A stretch of 64,000 nt of DNA from Microbacterium testaceum StLB037 (GCF_000202635.1 NC_015125.1:1240001-1304000); one strand, 5' to 3'; positions 8,475-17,175 are shown, numbered from the stretch's first letter. The notes: generated by a model from the letters alone, not told the origin. Numbers and translations are program-made.

Positions 8475-8603
8475 GGTCCCTTCGACGAGCTCAGGGACCT
8501 CACTCGCGCGGCACTCGTGGTGGCTGAGCCCAGGTGGCTGAGCCCGTCGAAGCCACCGACCCCGCACGGTCAAGCCGGGGTGGCTGAGCCCGTCGAAGCC
8601 ACC
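8475..8603. repeat. REP-like hairpin cluster (three full copies plus a half copy)
   Basis: Full 25-bp copies lie at 8475-8499, 8533-8557 and 8579-8603, with a half copy at 8519-8531. Each is a 7-bp stem around an 11-nt core GAGCCCGTCGA, or its complement in the first copy. The stems differ (GGTCCCT in the first, GGTGGCT in the others) but both strands change together, so pairing is kept. The same element recurs at 37064-37161. No REP-associated transposase gene is in the window. Confidence 0.85.
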
Positions 8604-8621
8604 GGAACCGTCGCGGGGGGC

Positions 8622-8673
8622 TTGACGAACTCGCGATATATCTCGATACTGTCCTCAACGCGATATATCGCGA
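8622..8673 (+). promoter_or_regulatory. promoter and twin operators of the DUF4097-padR operon
   Basis: The -35 TTGACG (8622-8627) and -10 GATACT (8645-8650) are 17 bp apart. Two related sites overlay them: CGCGATATATCTCG (8632-8645) in the spacer and the perfect palindrome CGCGATATATCGCG (8660-8673) at the expected start of transcription. This is the layout expected for autorepression by the PadR protein encoded downstream. The binder is inferred. Confidence 0.75.
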
Positions 8674-8688
8674 GTGAGGAGCCCCACC

Positions 8689-9534
8689 ATGGAGAAATGG
8701 ATCGTCCACCCCGGCGAGACGCGCGTCATCGACCTCGAGAGCGTGCGCGAACTGAAGATCGGCCTCGTCGGCGGCCAGATCGACGTCATCGCCCACGATG
8801 AGCCGACCGCCCGCATCGAGGTGCACGGCGTCACCGTCAAAGACCTGCGCATCGAGATGAGCGACGGTCGCCTCGAGATCGACCACCCGCAGCTGCGGTG
8901 GGACAACTTCCTCGAGGTGTTCCGCAACTTCGGCGCCGGCGGCCCCAAGGCCGAGGTGAGCGTGGCCGTGCCGCGCGCCGTCGCCCTGACCCTCGGCGTG
9001 GTCAGCGCGAGCGCGCTCGTCTCGGGTCTGCGCACCGACGCCAAACTCAACACCGTCTCGGGCGACATCATCGTCGACGGCCTCGTGGGCGACGTCAACG
9101 CCAACGCCGTCTCGGGCGACGTGCAGGTGCGGGAGCTCGAAGGCTCCCTGAGCGCCAACAGCGTCTCGGGCGACGTCACGGTGACCGGTGCCGTCACCAA
9201 GGCCTCCATCGACACGGTCTCGGGCGCGATGCTCGTCGACTCCACCGGCCCCGTGCAGTCGATCGCGCTCAACTCCGTCAACGGTGCCGCCACCATCCGC
9301 CTCGATCGCGGCCTCCCCGCGAACTACGTCTCGCGCACGGTGAGCGGCCGCGTGCAGATCGACGGACACGTGCGCTCCGGCTCGGGCCCGACCAACTACA
9401 CCGGTTCGACCGGCACCCTCGCGGGGCAGTTCGTCGACGTCCGCGCCAACACGGTCTCGGGAGAGATCACCGTGCTGCGCCGGGGCATCTCGGGCCTGCG
9501 TCCCGAGGAACTCGCGACCGAGGAGGAGTGGTGA
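8689..9534 (+). CDS. DUF4097 beta-helix protein
   Basis: A 281-residue cytoplasmic protein without signal or membrane segment. After an N-terminal region (WIVHPGETRVIDL) it is built of repeating short strands marked by the recurrent VSGD/VSGE motif (for example NTVSGDI, NAVSGDV, NSVSGDV). This is typical of the right-handed beta-helix DUF4097 (YvlB-like) domain. ATG 8689 is preferred to GTG 8674 because GAGGAG lies at 8675-8680, the right distance for the ATG. Its stop overlaps the padR start. DUF4097-PadR pairs are common in actinobacteria and linked by association to envelope stress; the molecular role is unknown. Confidence 0.88.
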   Translation: MEKWIVHPGETRVIDLESVRELKIGLVGGQIDVIAHDEPTARIEVHGVTVKDLRIEMSDGRLEIDHPQLRWDNFLEVFRNFGAGGPKAEVSVAVPRAVALTLGVVSASALVSGLRTDAKLNTVSGDIIVDGLVGDVNANAVSGDVQVRELEGSLSANSVSGDVTVTGAVTKASIDTVSGAMLVDSTGPVQSIALNSVNGAATIRLDRGLPANYVSRTVSGRVQIDGHVRSGSGPTNYTGSTGTLAGQFVDVRANTVSGEITVLRRGISGLRPEELATEEEW

Positions 9535-10139
9535 TGAGTCCTGTCTTCTCGCACGGCGGTCTGCGCCTGTACATCCTGAGCCTGCTCGATGAGGCGCCGC
9601 GCCACGGCTACGACCTCATGCAGGCCCTGTCCGACCGCACCGGAGGCACCTACTCCCCCTCGGCCGGCACCATCTATCCGCGCCTGGCGAAGCTCGAAGA
9701 CGAGGGTCTCGTCACGAAGACCGTCGACGGCCGCAAGACGGTCTACGAGATCACGGATGCCGGACGCGCCGAAGTCGCGGCTCGCACGGGCGACCTCGAG
9801 GGCATCCAGGCGGAGCTCGCGGACAGCGTGCGTCTCATCGCCGACGAGGTGCGCGGGAGCGTCCGGGACGCCATGAGAAGCCTCCGGGCCGACCTGGCCG
9901 CCGCATCCCGCGAGGAGCGTGAGCACGCCGACACGGCCCCCGTCGACGACGCCCGTTCCCGGACACGCGAGCAGCTGCACCGCGCGGATGCCGCGATCAC
10001 CGAGTTCCGCGGACGCGTCCGCTCGGAGCTGCGGTCGCACGTGGCCCGGGGCGGCGAGCTCGCGGCATCCGGAGTCGACGAGATCGAGACCGCGCTGCGT
10101 CAGGCCTCCGACGCGGTCGCCCGCGCGATGCGCGGCTGA
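9534..10139 (+). CDS. PadR family transcriptional regulator
   Basis: A 201-residue regulator. Residues 1-85 form the PadR winged helix (LYILSLLDEAPRHGYDLMQ, then YSPSAGTIYPRLAKLEDEGLV). The remaining long, charged, helical C-terminal part probably dimerises. It is translationally coupled (TGATG) to the DUF4097 gene and presumably represses its own operon through the CGCGATATATCGCG sites at 8632-8673. The effector is not evident. Confidence 0.92.
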   Translation: MSPVFSHGGLRLYILSLLDEAPRHGYDLMQALSDRTGGTYSPSAGTIYPRLAKLEDEGLVTKTVDGRKTVYEITDAGRAEVAARTGDLEGIQAELADSVRLIADEVRGSVRDAMRSLRADLAAASREEREHADTAPVDDARSRTREQLHRADAAITEFRGRVRSELRSHVARGGELAASGVDEIETALRQASDAVARAMRG

Positions 10140-10143
10140 CCCG

Positions 10144-10659
10144 TCACTCCCACGGCAGCTCCTCGTGGGCGCCGACCGGCTCTCCCAGCGGAACCACCAG
10201 CACCGGACGGTGCTGCCGGTGCGAGAGCCGGGCGGCGACCGAGCCGGTCAGGAACTCGCGGAGCGACTCCCCCAGCCCGCGCTTGCGCGTGCCGACGACG
10301 AGCAGCGATGCGCCGACCTCATCGGCGAGCTGGATCAGCGCCAGCGCCGGATCGCCGATCACCTGACGCGCGCTCCAGCGCACGTCCTCACCCGCGAGAG
10401 CCGCGGTCGCGTCCTTCTCGACCTCCGCCAGCGCGGCGCGCGCCACTTCCCCGGCCACGTCGAGCGTCGCCGAGTTGACGTACCCGTCCGGATCCTCGAA
10501 CGCGACGAACCGCGTCGTGTCGACGTGCGCGACGATCAGCTCGACTCCGGCGAGTGCGGCGTAACGTGCCGCCTCGCGCACGACACGGGGCGGTTGCCCC
10601 GGCACGACTCCCGCGATGACGGCTCCGGATGCCGCTGCTCCCGCTTCGTGGTCGCTCAT
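10144..10659 (-). CDS. universal stress protein family
   Basis: A 171-residue UspA-fold protein with one Usp domain: ELIVAHVDT in the first strand, and near the end LLVVGTRKRGLGESLREFLTGSVAARLSHRQHRPVLVV cut around the ATP-binding Gx2Gx9G(S) loop. The fold binds nucleotide and is associated with stress survival. The start at 10659 has GGGGAG upstream. It faces padR (4-bp gap) and is divergent from the DUF3073 gene. Confidence 0.88.
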   Translation of the reverse strand: MSDHEAGAAASGAVIAGVVPGQPPRVVREAARYAALAGVELIVAHVDTTRFVAFEDPDGYVNSATLDVAGEVARAALAEVEKDATAALAGEDVRWSARQVIGDPALALIQLADEVGASLLVVGTRKRGLGESLREFLTGSVAARLSHRQHRPVLVVPLGEPVGAHEELPWE

Positions 10660-10823
10660 GCCGTTCTCCCCTTCGTCGTCGGCTCTCTCCTCGCGGGACC
10701 GCGGACGGTCGGGGGCGAGGGGCACCGTGATATCCTGGGTGTTACTCTTACCGGCTCGGTCCGGAACCGCAATACGCAGGGCCCTGAGCACGGCCTGCGA
10801 TGTCGATCGTGAGGGGGTCTCGC

Positions 10824-11006
10824 ATGGGGCGTGGCCGTCAGAAGGCGAAGCACACCAAGATCGCCCGTGAGCTGAAGTACGACACCTATTCGGTGAACTA
10901 CGCAGCGCTCGAGCGCGAACTCGGCGCACCCGAACCGGGTGAAGACGCGTACGTCGACAAGTGGGCGGACGAGTACTCCGACGAGTACGAAGACGAGAAG
11001 GCGTAG
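10824..11006 (+). CDS. DUF3073 family protein
   Basis: A 60-residue charged protein, MGRGRQKAKHTKIARELKY at the start and a highly acidic Tyr-rich end (KWADEYSDEYEDE). This matches the small actinobacterial DUF3073 family, which is usually found next to purM/purF, as here. ATG 10824 follows GAGGGGG. No function is established; the basic head and acidic tail suggest RNA or ribosome contacts, but this is speculation. Confidence 0.85.
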   Translation: MGRGRQKAKHTKIARELKYDTYSVNYAALERELGAPEPGEDAYVDKWADEYSDEYEDEKA

Positions 11007-11042
11007 GGCCTCAGCGCCCCGCACCGGCCGCGTCAGCGGCTG

Positions 11043-12260
11043 TCACCAGGCAGTGCCGTGACGGCGCTCCCAGGCTTCCTCGATCGTCTCTCCGCGTGAT
11101 ACGACGATTCCCGCGGGGATCACGCACGCGATGACGACGCCGAGCACGATGAGTCCCGCCGTCCATCCGCCCGTGACCTCGTGGGTCACGCCGATGGCGA
11201 GCGGCATCAGCGCGGCGACGCCGTAGCCGACGCTCTGCACGAACCCGCTGAGCGCGACCGCGGTGTCGTGCGACCGCGTGCGCAGGCCGAAGAGCACGAG
11301 CGCCATCGGGAACATCAGGGGCGGGATGCCGATGAGCACCACCCACAGTGTCGTCGCAGCCGCGGGGGCGAACAGGAGCCCGGCGACCCCGGCGAGTCCG
11401 CCCACGACGGCGACGACGTAGAACGGGGCGACGGTGCGCGCACGCACGACGAGCAGCGGGACGACGAGCGACACCGGCAGACCCATGAACGAGAACAGGG
11501 CGAGCAGCCCGCCGGCCTCGGTGGCATCCACCCCGGCCACGCCCATCACCAGCGGCGGCAACCAGGCGAAGAGTCCGTAGGCGACGGACGAGTTCACCGC
11601 GAACGTCGCCGCGAGCGCCCAGGTCTGCGGCACGCGGACCACCCGCGACAGCACCGAGGTCTTCGGCTGCTCGATGACGTCCGCCCGGGCCGCCCGGGCA
11701 CGGAGGCTCATCGCGACCCAGGGCACCACCGCGGCCAGGGCGACCGCCGCCCACAGGGTGAACGAGCCGCGCCATCCGACGCTCTCGGCGAGGGGGACGG
11801 CCACGAGCGGCGGCATGAACGTGGCGACCGCCATCGTGGTCGTGTAGATCGTCGTCATCAGGCCGATGCGGGCGGGGAAGTACTTCTTCACCACCGCGGG
11901 CAGCAGCACGTTGGCGACACCCACCGCCGCGAAGATCCCGGCGGTGGCGGCGAGCAGGGTGATCGCGTCGACGGCGAGCGCCCGCATGCCGAGCATGACC
12001 GCCGCGACGACCGCGGCGACCAGCACGAGGCGCTCGAGCCCCACGCGTCGCTCGATCGCGGGCGTCACGAAGCCCGAGATCGCGAACGCCACGGGCGGCG
12101 CCATGCCGATCAGGCCGACGATGGCCGCCGGGAGGGGAAAGTCGCGCTCGATGACGATCAGCAGCGGCGACAGCGACGCGACGGCGATGCGCAGCGTCAG
12201 CGCGAGCAGCACGATCGCGGCCGCGGCGAGCGCGACGGTCCCCGCGCGACGGGGACTCAA
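11043..12260 (-). CDS. MFS transporter, CynX/NimT-like
   Basis: A ~405-residue MFS protein with 12 hydrophobic segments and short cytoplasmic loops, resembling the CynX/NimT (cyanate/nitroimidazole) branch: LRIAVASLSPLL in TM1 and YFPARIGLMTTIYTT in the middle. The likely start is a TTG whose last bases overlap the purF stop (TTGA); no better initiator lies nearby. AGGAG is only 2 nt upstream, so the start is uncertain. Overlap with purF suggests coupled expression with purine synthesis. A nucleobase or related substrate is possible but unproven. Confidence 0.8.
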   Translation of the reverse strand: MSPRRAGTVALAAAAIVLLALTLRIAVASLSPLLIVIERDFPLPAAIVGLIGMAPPVAFAISGFVTPAIERRVGLERLVLVAAVVAAVMLGMRALAVDAITLLAATAGIFAAVGVANVLLPAVVKKYFPARIGLMTTIYTTTMAVATFMPPLVAVPLAESVGWRGSFTLWAAVALAAVVPWVAMSLRARAARADVIEQPKTSVLSRVVRVPQTWALAATFAVNSSVAYGLFAWLPPLVMGVAGVDATEAGGLLALFSFMGLPVSLVVPLLVVRARTVAPFYVVAVVGGLAGVAGLLFAPAAATTLWVVLIGIPPLMFPMALVLFGLRTRSHDTAVALSGFVQSVGYGVAALMPLAIGVTHEVTGGWTAGLIVLGVVIACVIPAGIVVSRGETIEEAWERRHGTAW

Positions 12261-13732
12261 GACTCCTGGCTGCCCTCGACCCAGGCGAGATACTCCTCCG
12301 ACACGGTCCCCGTGACGTAGCGGCCGTCGAAGCAGCTCATGTCGAGGTCGACCAGGTCGGTGCCCTCCATGATGGCGGCCTTGAGGTCGTCGACCTCCTG
12401 ATACACGAGGTAGTCGCACCCGAGCTCTTCGGCGATCTCGGGGATCGTCCGGCCGTGGGCGACGAGCTCGTGACGCGAGGGCATGTTGATGCCGTACACG
12501 TGCGGGTAGCGCACGGGAGGAGCGGCCGAGGCGAAGGTGACGCTCTTGGCCCCGGCATCCCGAGCCATCTGGATGATCTCGCGGCTCGTGGTGCCGCGCA
12601 CGATCGAGTCGTCGACGAGGAGGACGTTCTTGCCCTGGAACTCGGTCGACATCGCGTTGAGCTTCTGGCGCACGCTCTTCTTGCGCACCGCCTGCCCGGG
12701 CATGATGAACGTCCGGCCGACGTAGCGGTTCTTGTAGAAGCCCTCGCGGTACTCGATGCCGAGCTTGCGGGCCACCTGCATCGCGGCGGGACGCGCCGAA
12801 TCGGGAATGGGCATCACGACGTCGATCGAGCCGGCGGGCGTGTACTTCGCCACGGTGTCGGCGAGGCGCTCGCCCATGCGCAGACGCGTCTCGTAGACCG
12901 AGACGCCGTTCATGACCGAGTCCGGGCGCGCGAGGTAGACGTACTCGAACGAGCACGGCGCGAGCATCGTGCTCTTCGCGCACTGCTGCGCGTGCAGGGT
13001 GCCGTCGAGGCTGATGAACACGGCCTCGCCCGGCTCGACGTCGCGGACGACCTCGAAGCCGGCGTTCTCGAGCACGAGCGACTCGGATGCCACGATGTAC
13101 TCGTCACGGGACTCCCGGCCGGGCACCTCGGGGGCGGGGCGCTTGCCGAGGATGAGGGGACGGATGCCGAAGGGATCGCGGAACGCGAGCAGACCGTAGC
13201 CGGCGATGAGGGCGATCGAGGCGTACGACCCTTCGACGCGCTCGTGCACGCGACCGACCGCACGGAAGACCTGCGCGGGGTCGAGGTCGGGGCCGGTGAT
13301 CTCGGACTGCAGCTCGGAACCGAGGATGTTCACGAGCAGCTCGGTGTCGCTGCTGGTGTTCAGGTGCCGGCGGTCCTTGTGGAAGAGCTCGGTCGTCAGC
13401 TCGCGGGTGTTGGTCAGGTTGCCGTTGTGCACGAGCACGATGCCGTACGGCGCGTTGACGTAGAAGGGCTGCGCCTCTTCTTCGTTCGACGCGGTGCCCT
13501 TGGTGGCGTAGCGGACGTGGCCGAGGCCGATGTCGCCGAGGAGGGCGCGCATGTCGCGCGTGCGGAACGCCTCGCGCACCTGCCCGCGGGCCTTGTGGAT
13601 GTGGAACACGCCGCTCGACTCGGCCGTGGCCATGCCCGTGGAGTCCTGTCCCCGGTGCTGGAGAAGGAGGAGCGCGTCGTAGATCTCCTGGTTGACCGGG
13701 CCCTGCCCGGCCATGCCGACGATGCCGCACAT
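12257..13732 (-). CDS. purF: amidophosphoribosyltransferase
   Basis: A 491-residue PurF, the first committed step of purine synthesis (PRPP plus glutamine to phosphoribosylamine). It begins MCGIVGMAG, so the Ntn catalytic Cys is residue 2 with no propeptide. LLQHRGQDSTGMA and the PRPP loop VLLVDDSIVRGTTSREII are present. The actinobacterial enzyme often has a short propeptide before Cys; here it is absent. It is 6 nt after purM and overlaps the MFS gene downstream. Feedback regulation by nucleotides is family knowledge. Confidence 0.97.
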   Translation of the reverse strand: MCGIVGMAGQGPVNQEIYDALLLLQHRGQDSTGMATAESSGVFHIHKARGQVREAFRTRDMRALLGDIGLGHVRYATKGTASNEEEAQPFYVNAPYGIVLVHNGNLTNTRELTTELFHKDRRHLNTSSDTELLVNILGSELQSEITGPDLDPAQVFRAVGRVHERVEGSYASIALIAGYGLLAFRDPFGIRPLILGKRPAPEVPGRESRDEYIVASESLVLENAGFEVVRDVEPGEAVFISLDGTLHAQQCAKSTMLAPCSFEYVYLARPDSVMNGVSVYETRLRMGERLADTVAKYTPAGSIDVVMPIPDSARPAAMQVARKLGIEYREGFYKNRYVGRTFIMPGQAVRKKSVRQKLNAMSTEFQGKNVLLVDDSIVRGTTSREIIQMARDAGAKSVTFASAAPPVRYPHVYGINMPSRHELVAHGRTIPEIAEELGCDYLVYQEVDDLKAAIMEGTDLVDLDMSCFDGRYVTGTVSEEYLAWVEGSQES

Positions 13733-13738
13733 GGGGTG

Positions 13739-14881
13739 TTACTTCGCTCCGTTCGCCGGCGCACCGGCATCCGCGTACGAGCCGACGAGACGCACGGCGC
13801 CTCCGTCGACGCCCTTCGCGCCCTGTTCGTAGTCGCCCTCGGGGCGCTGGTCGTCGCGGACGACACCGACCTGCCACGTCGCGATGCCGTCGGCCGTGAG
13901 CGCCGCGGTCGCGGCATCCGCGATCTCGGGCGAGACGACGGCGAGGAACCCGATGCCGAGGTTCCAGGTGCCCTCGGTCGCGGTCAGCTCGAGGCCGCCG
14001 ATGTCGGCGAGCACGCGGAACACCGGCGAGGGGCTCCAGGTCGAGCGGTCCACGTCGACCCACGTGTTCTGGGGCAGGACGCGCGCGAGGTTCGCCGCGA
14101 TGCCGCCGCCCGTGACGTGGCTGAGCGAATGGATGCCGGAGCCCACCGCCGCGTCGTCGAGCAGGCGCAGCAGCGGCGAGGTGTACAGGCGCGTGGGCTC
14201 GAGGAGAGCCTCGCCCCACGTTCCGCCGAGGTCGGCGGAGGCGGAGCCGTACGCGATGCCGGCGCCCGTGATGATGTGGCGCACGAGCGAGTAGCCGTTG
14301 GAGTGCAGGCCGCTCGAGGCGAGGGCGAGCACGACGTCTCCGCCGCGCACGCGATCGGCGCCGAGCACGCGGTCGGCCTCGACCACGCCGGTCGCCGCTC
14401 CCGCGACGTCGTAGTCGTCGATGCCGAGCAGGCCGGGGTGTTCGGCGGTCTCCCCGCCGACCAGCGCGGTGCCCGTCATGGCGCAGCCGCGCGCGATGCC
14501 CGCAACGATGTCGGCGATGCGCTGCGGCACGACCTTTCCGCACGCGATGTAGTCGGTCATGAAGAGCGGACGCGCACCCACGACGACGATGTCGTCGACG
14601 ACCATGCCGACGAGGTCTTCGCCGATGGTGTCGTGCTTGTCGATCGCCTGCGCGATCGCGACCTTCGTGCCGACGCCGTCGGTGCTCGTCGCGAGCAGCG
14701 GCTTGGCGTAGTCGCGGAGCGCCGAGGCATCGAAGAGGCCGGCGAAGCCGCCCACGCCACCGAGCACTTCGGGCCCGTGCGTGCGGCGCACGGCCGACTT
14801 CATCAGTTCGACGGCGAGGTCGCCCGCGGCAGTGTCGACGCCGGCAGCGGAGTAGGGGTTTTCGTGGGGAGCGGAGGCCAC
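13739..14881 (-). CDS. purM: phosphoribosylformylglycinamidine cyclo-ligase (AIR synthetase)
   Basis: A 380-residue PurM closing FGAM to aminoimidazole ribotide with ATP. Recognisable parts are ATSTDGVGTKVAIAQA, DLVGMVVDDIVVVGARPLFMTDYI and GETAEHPG. The GTG start at 14881 stands exactly 6 nt after a TAGTCT -10 box, so the mRNA is probably leaderless. It is first in the purM-purF-MFS operon. Confidence 0.96.
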   Translation of the reverse strand: MASAPHENPYSAAGVDTAAGDLAVELMKSAVRRTHGPEVLGGVGGFAGLFDASALRDYAKPLLATSTDGVGTKVAIAQAIDKHDTIGEDLVGMVVDDIVVVGARPLFMTDYIACGKVVPQRIADIVAGIARGCAMTGTALVGGETAEHPGLLGIDDYDVAGAATGVVEADRVLGADRVRGGDVVLALASSGLHSNGYSLVRHIITGAGIAYGSASADLGGTWGEALLEPTRLYTSPLLRLLDDAAVGSGIHSLSHVTGGGIAANLARVLPQNTWVDVDRSTWSPSPVFRVLADIGGLELTATEGTWNLGIGFLAVVSPEIADAATAALTADGIATWQVGVVRDDQRPEGDYEQGAKGVDGGAVRLVGSYADAGAPANGAK

Positions 14882-14887
14882 CGCAAC

Positions 14888-14893
14888 AGACTA
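14888..14893 (-). promoter_or_regulatory. leaderless -10 box of purM
   Basis: TAGTCT (read on the minus strand) followed by 6 nt and the GTG of purM. This spacing puts the transcription start on the start codon. No Shine-Dalgarno sequence is present. Confidence 0.6.
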
Positions 14894-15018
14894 CCCGGGG
14901 TGGCTGTGTGCGGGCGTCCGGTTGGGGGGGGGTGACGGAGCGGGGTCACTGCGGGTGGCGGGCGGGGCTGCGGGCCAGGTGACGGGGTGGGGCTCCGGGC
15001 GGGAGGAGGATCCGCGAC

Positions 15019-15065
15019 GGGAGGACGCCCCGGGCACCCGGCATCCTCCCCTCCCCGAATCACCT
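15019..15065. repeat. 47-bp hairpin repeat, left copy
   Basis: This copy matches 16057-16103 at 46 of 47 bases in the same orientation. The unit contains an internal hairpin (GGGAGGA paired with TCCTCCC, plus CCGGG/CCCGG inside), so it may also act as a bidirectional terminator. Together the two copies bracket the DUF559 gene. Confidence 0.9.
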
Positions 15066-15075
15066 CCCGGTATGG

Positions 15076-15930
15076 TCAGCGGATTCGGTGCAGCCCCTGC
15101 GCGACCGCTTGGGTGATCATGAGCTGCCCAGAAGGCCAGTCGTTGACGACCTGGTGATACCCGACGCGGATGACGTGATAGCCGTTCAAAGCCAGGAGAG
15201 CATCGTGTCGGATGTCGGCCTCGCGCTGCGCGCCGACATGATGCCCGCCGTCGACCTGAACCACGAGTCTGTCTCCTATGAGGAGATCGACACGACGTCC
15301 GAGAATCCACGCCTGCGCGCAAAGCCGCTCGCGAAGCCACCTCAGGCGAACGAGAAGGAACGTCTCCAGGCCGGAGTCCGCGAGTGGCGTCGCCTGCTCC
15401 GCGATCTGCCGCGCCCGGCCCGTGAGCGGATACCGACGCATTTCGTCCAGCGTGACGAGTCGTTTGTTGAGCGCCGAATCCCAGATCGCGAGCGCCTGTT
15501 CCGGTGGGAGGCACCCGCTCACCAGACCGAGCACATTGATCACGCCATCAACCAGGTCCTCCGGATGCCGCGGGAGAAGAGGCTGCGAGCGGTGCGCGCG
15601 CGTACCTTCCGCCACGGAGATTCGCCCCGCGTGGGCGGGTGCCGCGACGTGCACGTCGTGCTGATCGAGCACCCACAACCCGTGCCGGGTCGCTGCGGTG
15701 GAGCACGCGAGCACCACCCCGCCGCGAGCGGCGGCGAGGAGGAACGCATCGGCGTCGGGGAGAGCGATCCACCGGCGGCGAATGCGCAGCACGGCACCGC
15801 TGCGCACGGCCGCCGCGATCGTGTCGACGGACACTCCCTCTCGCTGGAGGCGAGACGTCGCGACGACCCCTTCAAGGGCGCGCACACGGGCACGAAGAGC
15901 CTCGATGCGGCGGGATAGTCCAGCGCTCAT
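15076..15930 (-). CDS. DUF559 / Vsr-like endonuclease-fold protein with AbiEi-like N-terminus
   Basis: A 284-residue protein of a family abundant and variable in actinobacterial genomes. The first ~90 residues (VVATSRLQREGVSVDTIAAAV, RIRRRWIALPDADAF) look like the winged-helix AbiEi antitoxin-type region. The C-terminal part has the DUF559 restriction-endonuclease-like core: RRVDLLIGDRLVVQVDGGHH, then READIRHDALLALNGYHVIR. The D...E/Q-x-D pattern of a PD-(D/E)xK-type site is present. The ATG 15930 is chosen for its position; a CACGAT box 6 nt upstream suggests a leaderless start. It lies between the two 47-bp repeats and shares no operon. Confidence 0.8.
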   Translation of the reverse strand: MSAGLSRRIEALRARVRALEGVVATSRLQREGVSVDTIAAAVRSGAVLRIRRRWIALPDADAFLLAAARGGVVLACSTAATRHGLWVLDQHDVHVAAPAHAGRISVAEGTRAHRSQPLLPRHPEDLVDGVINVLGLVSGCLPPEQALAIWDSALNKRLVTLDEMRRYPLTGRARQIAEQATPLADSGLETFLLVRLRWLRERLCAQAWILGRRVDLLIGDRLVVQVDGGHHVGAQREADIRHDALLALNGYHVIRVGYHQVVNDWPSGQLMITQAVAQGLHRIR

Positions 15931-16056
15931 CGCCGTATCGTGCCGGACGCGCGGGGTGTGTCTCCAGGAAAGGCATCGCGGCCTGTGGACAATTCGGGTT
16001 GGGGAGGAGCAGTGCCGCAGCCGGGACTTCCGGGCATGCGGAGGGGATTCGGCGAA

Positions 16057-16103
16057 GGGAGGACGCGCCGGGCACCCGGCATCCTCCCCTCCCCGAATCA
16101 CCT
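16057..16103. repeat. 47-bp hairpin repeat, right copy
   Basis: This is the second copy of the 15019-15065 unit, differing at one base, on the other side of the DUF559 gene. Confidence 0.9.
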
Positions 16104-16159
16104 TCGCTCGCGCTCGCGCGCCCCGCGCAAGGCCCATCGCCCCCGGGCAAGCCCGTCCC

Positions 16160-16165
16160 TACAAT
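16160..16165 (+). promoter_or_regulatory. leaderless -10 box
   Basis: TACAAT followed by 6 nt and ATG 16172. There is no Shine-Dalgarno sequence, so leaderless initiation is expected. Confidence 0.6.
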
Positions 16166-16171
16166 GACGCC

Positions 16172-16783
16172 ATGACGGCAGGCCAGCCCGAGTGGGTGAT
16201 CCGCGAGGACGCTGCGTCACCCGTGCTCGTCGCGCTCTACCTGCGCCAGGTTCTCGGCATCCGTTCTCCGGAGGAGTTGCCGTTCCTGCGGAGGGTGCCG
16301 CCGACGCCGGAGAGCGGGAGAGCGGATGCCGCGCAGTCGGAGCTCGAGCGGCAGTGGCGCGCGTACTGGGCGATGACGGTCGAGCCGCAAGCGCACCCGT
16401 CCCCCGTGCCGCTGGAGTTGGTCGACGGGTTCGACGGTTTGGTGACCCTTCCGGTCGAGGGCGCGGACGCCCTGCGCGAGGCGGCGGCCCCCTTCGCCGA
16501 CGACGCCACGGACTACGCCCAGCACGCTCACGGACGGTACGCCCGGGAGACGGCGGCGCGACCCGGGGTGTCGTACCGCGCCTACGCGAGCGCGATCGCG
16601 GCGCACGAGCGGATCGTCGGTCGGCGCGCGCACTCGTTCGAGCTCAACGTGCAGATCCTGCCGCTCGCTCAGCGGGGAGTGTGGTGGATCGGTTCGCTCA
16701 CGGTCGCGGTGACGGACGGCCTGCGCGGCGACGTCGCGGCGTTCGACTCCGCGATCCACCCGATCATCGCGGAGCTCGCCTGA
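16172..16783 (+). CDS. conserved hypothetical protein
   Basis: A 203-residue soluble protein of unrecognised family. Its composition is Ala- and Trp-rich, with no signal peptide, membrane segment or clear motif. Segments such as RQWRAYWAMTVEP and FELNVQILPLAQRGVWWI suggest a compact alpha/beta fold. It is convergent with the next small membrane gene (2-bp gap). Genes like it are found near purM and purD in related genera, as here, but no role is known. Confidence 0.75.
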   Translation: MTAGQPEWVIREDAASPVLVALYLRQVLGIRSPEELPFLRRVPPTPESGRADAAQSELERQWRAYWAMTVEPQAHPSPVPLELVDGFDGLVTLPVEGADALREAAAPFADDATDYAQHAHGRYARETAARPGVSYRAYASAIAAHERIVGRRAHSFELNVQILPLAQRGVWWIGSLTVAVTDGLRGDVAAFDSAIHPIIAELA

Positions 16784-16785
16784 CG

Positions 16786-17121
16786 TCAGGCTCCGTGCTG
16801 CTCGTGATCGACGACCACCTGGCGCGTGCGACCGCCGAGGGTGCGCTCGAAGATCAGGGCGATGATGGCCGCGATCGTCACGCCGATCACGACGCAGATC
16901 AACGCGGTGAAGCCGAACACCTGCAGCTGCGAGTACACGACCTGCGTGAACGGGCTCACGTCCGCTCCGTCGATCGCGAACGTCAGGACGAGGGCGGCCA
17001 GGATGCCGACGAACGCACCGGCGGCGAGGAAGACGCCGTACTTCGGGGCGCGGCGCACGCTGACCGTCTCGATGTCGTCTCGCGAGATGGACGGTCGGTC
17101 GGGGGCGGGCTGCTCGGCCAT
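16786..17121 (-). CDS. small two-helix membrane protein
   Basis: A 111-residue protein with a ~25-residue polar head and two membrane helices (KYGVFLAAGAFVGILAALVL and VFGFTALICVVIGVTIAAII), ending in a basic/polar tail. A GACAAT box is 7 nt before ATG 17121, so the start may be leaderless. It is a conserved actinobacterial hypothetical of the purD-purM neighbourhood; the function is unknown. Confidence 0.75.
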   Translation of the reverse strand: MAEQPAPDRPSISRDDIETVSVRRAPKYGVFLAAGAFVGILAALVLTFAIDGADVSPFTQVVYSQLQVFGFTALICVVIGVTIAAIIALIFERTLGGRTRQVVVDHEQHGA

Positions 17122-17175
17122 GCCTCCATTGTCCCACCACCGCGTCGTCGGCGGGTCACGCCGCCGCCCCGCCTC

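Noticed and set aside
12455..14935. 826-codon open frame on the plus strand
   Set aside because: Lies antisense to purF and purM; composition (Arg/Gly/Ala/His-rich) and lack of motifs mark it as a GC-frame shadow.
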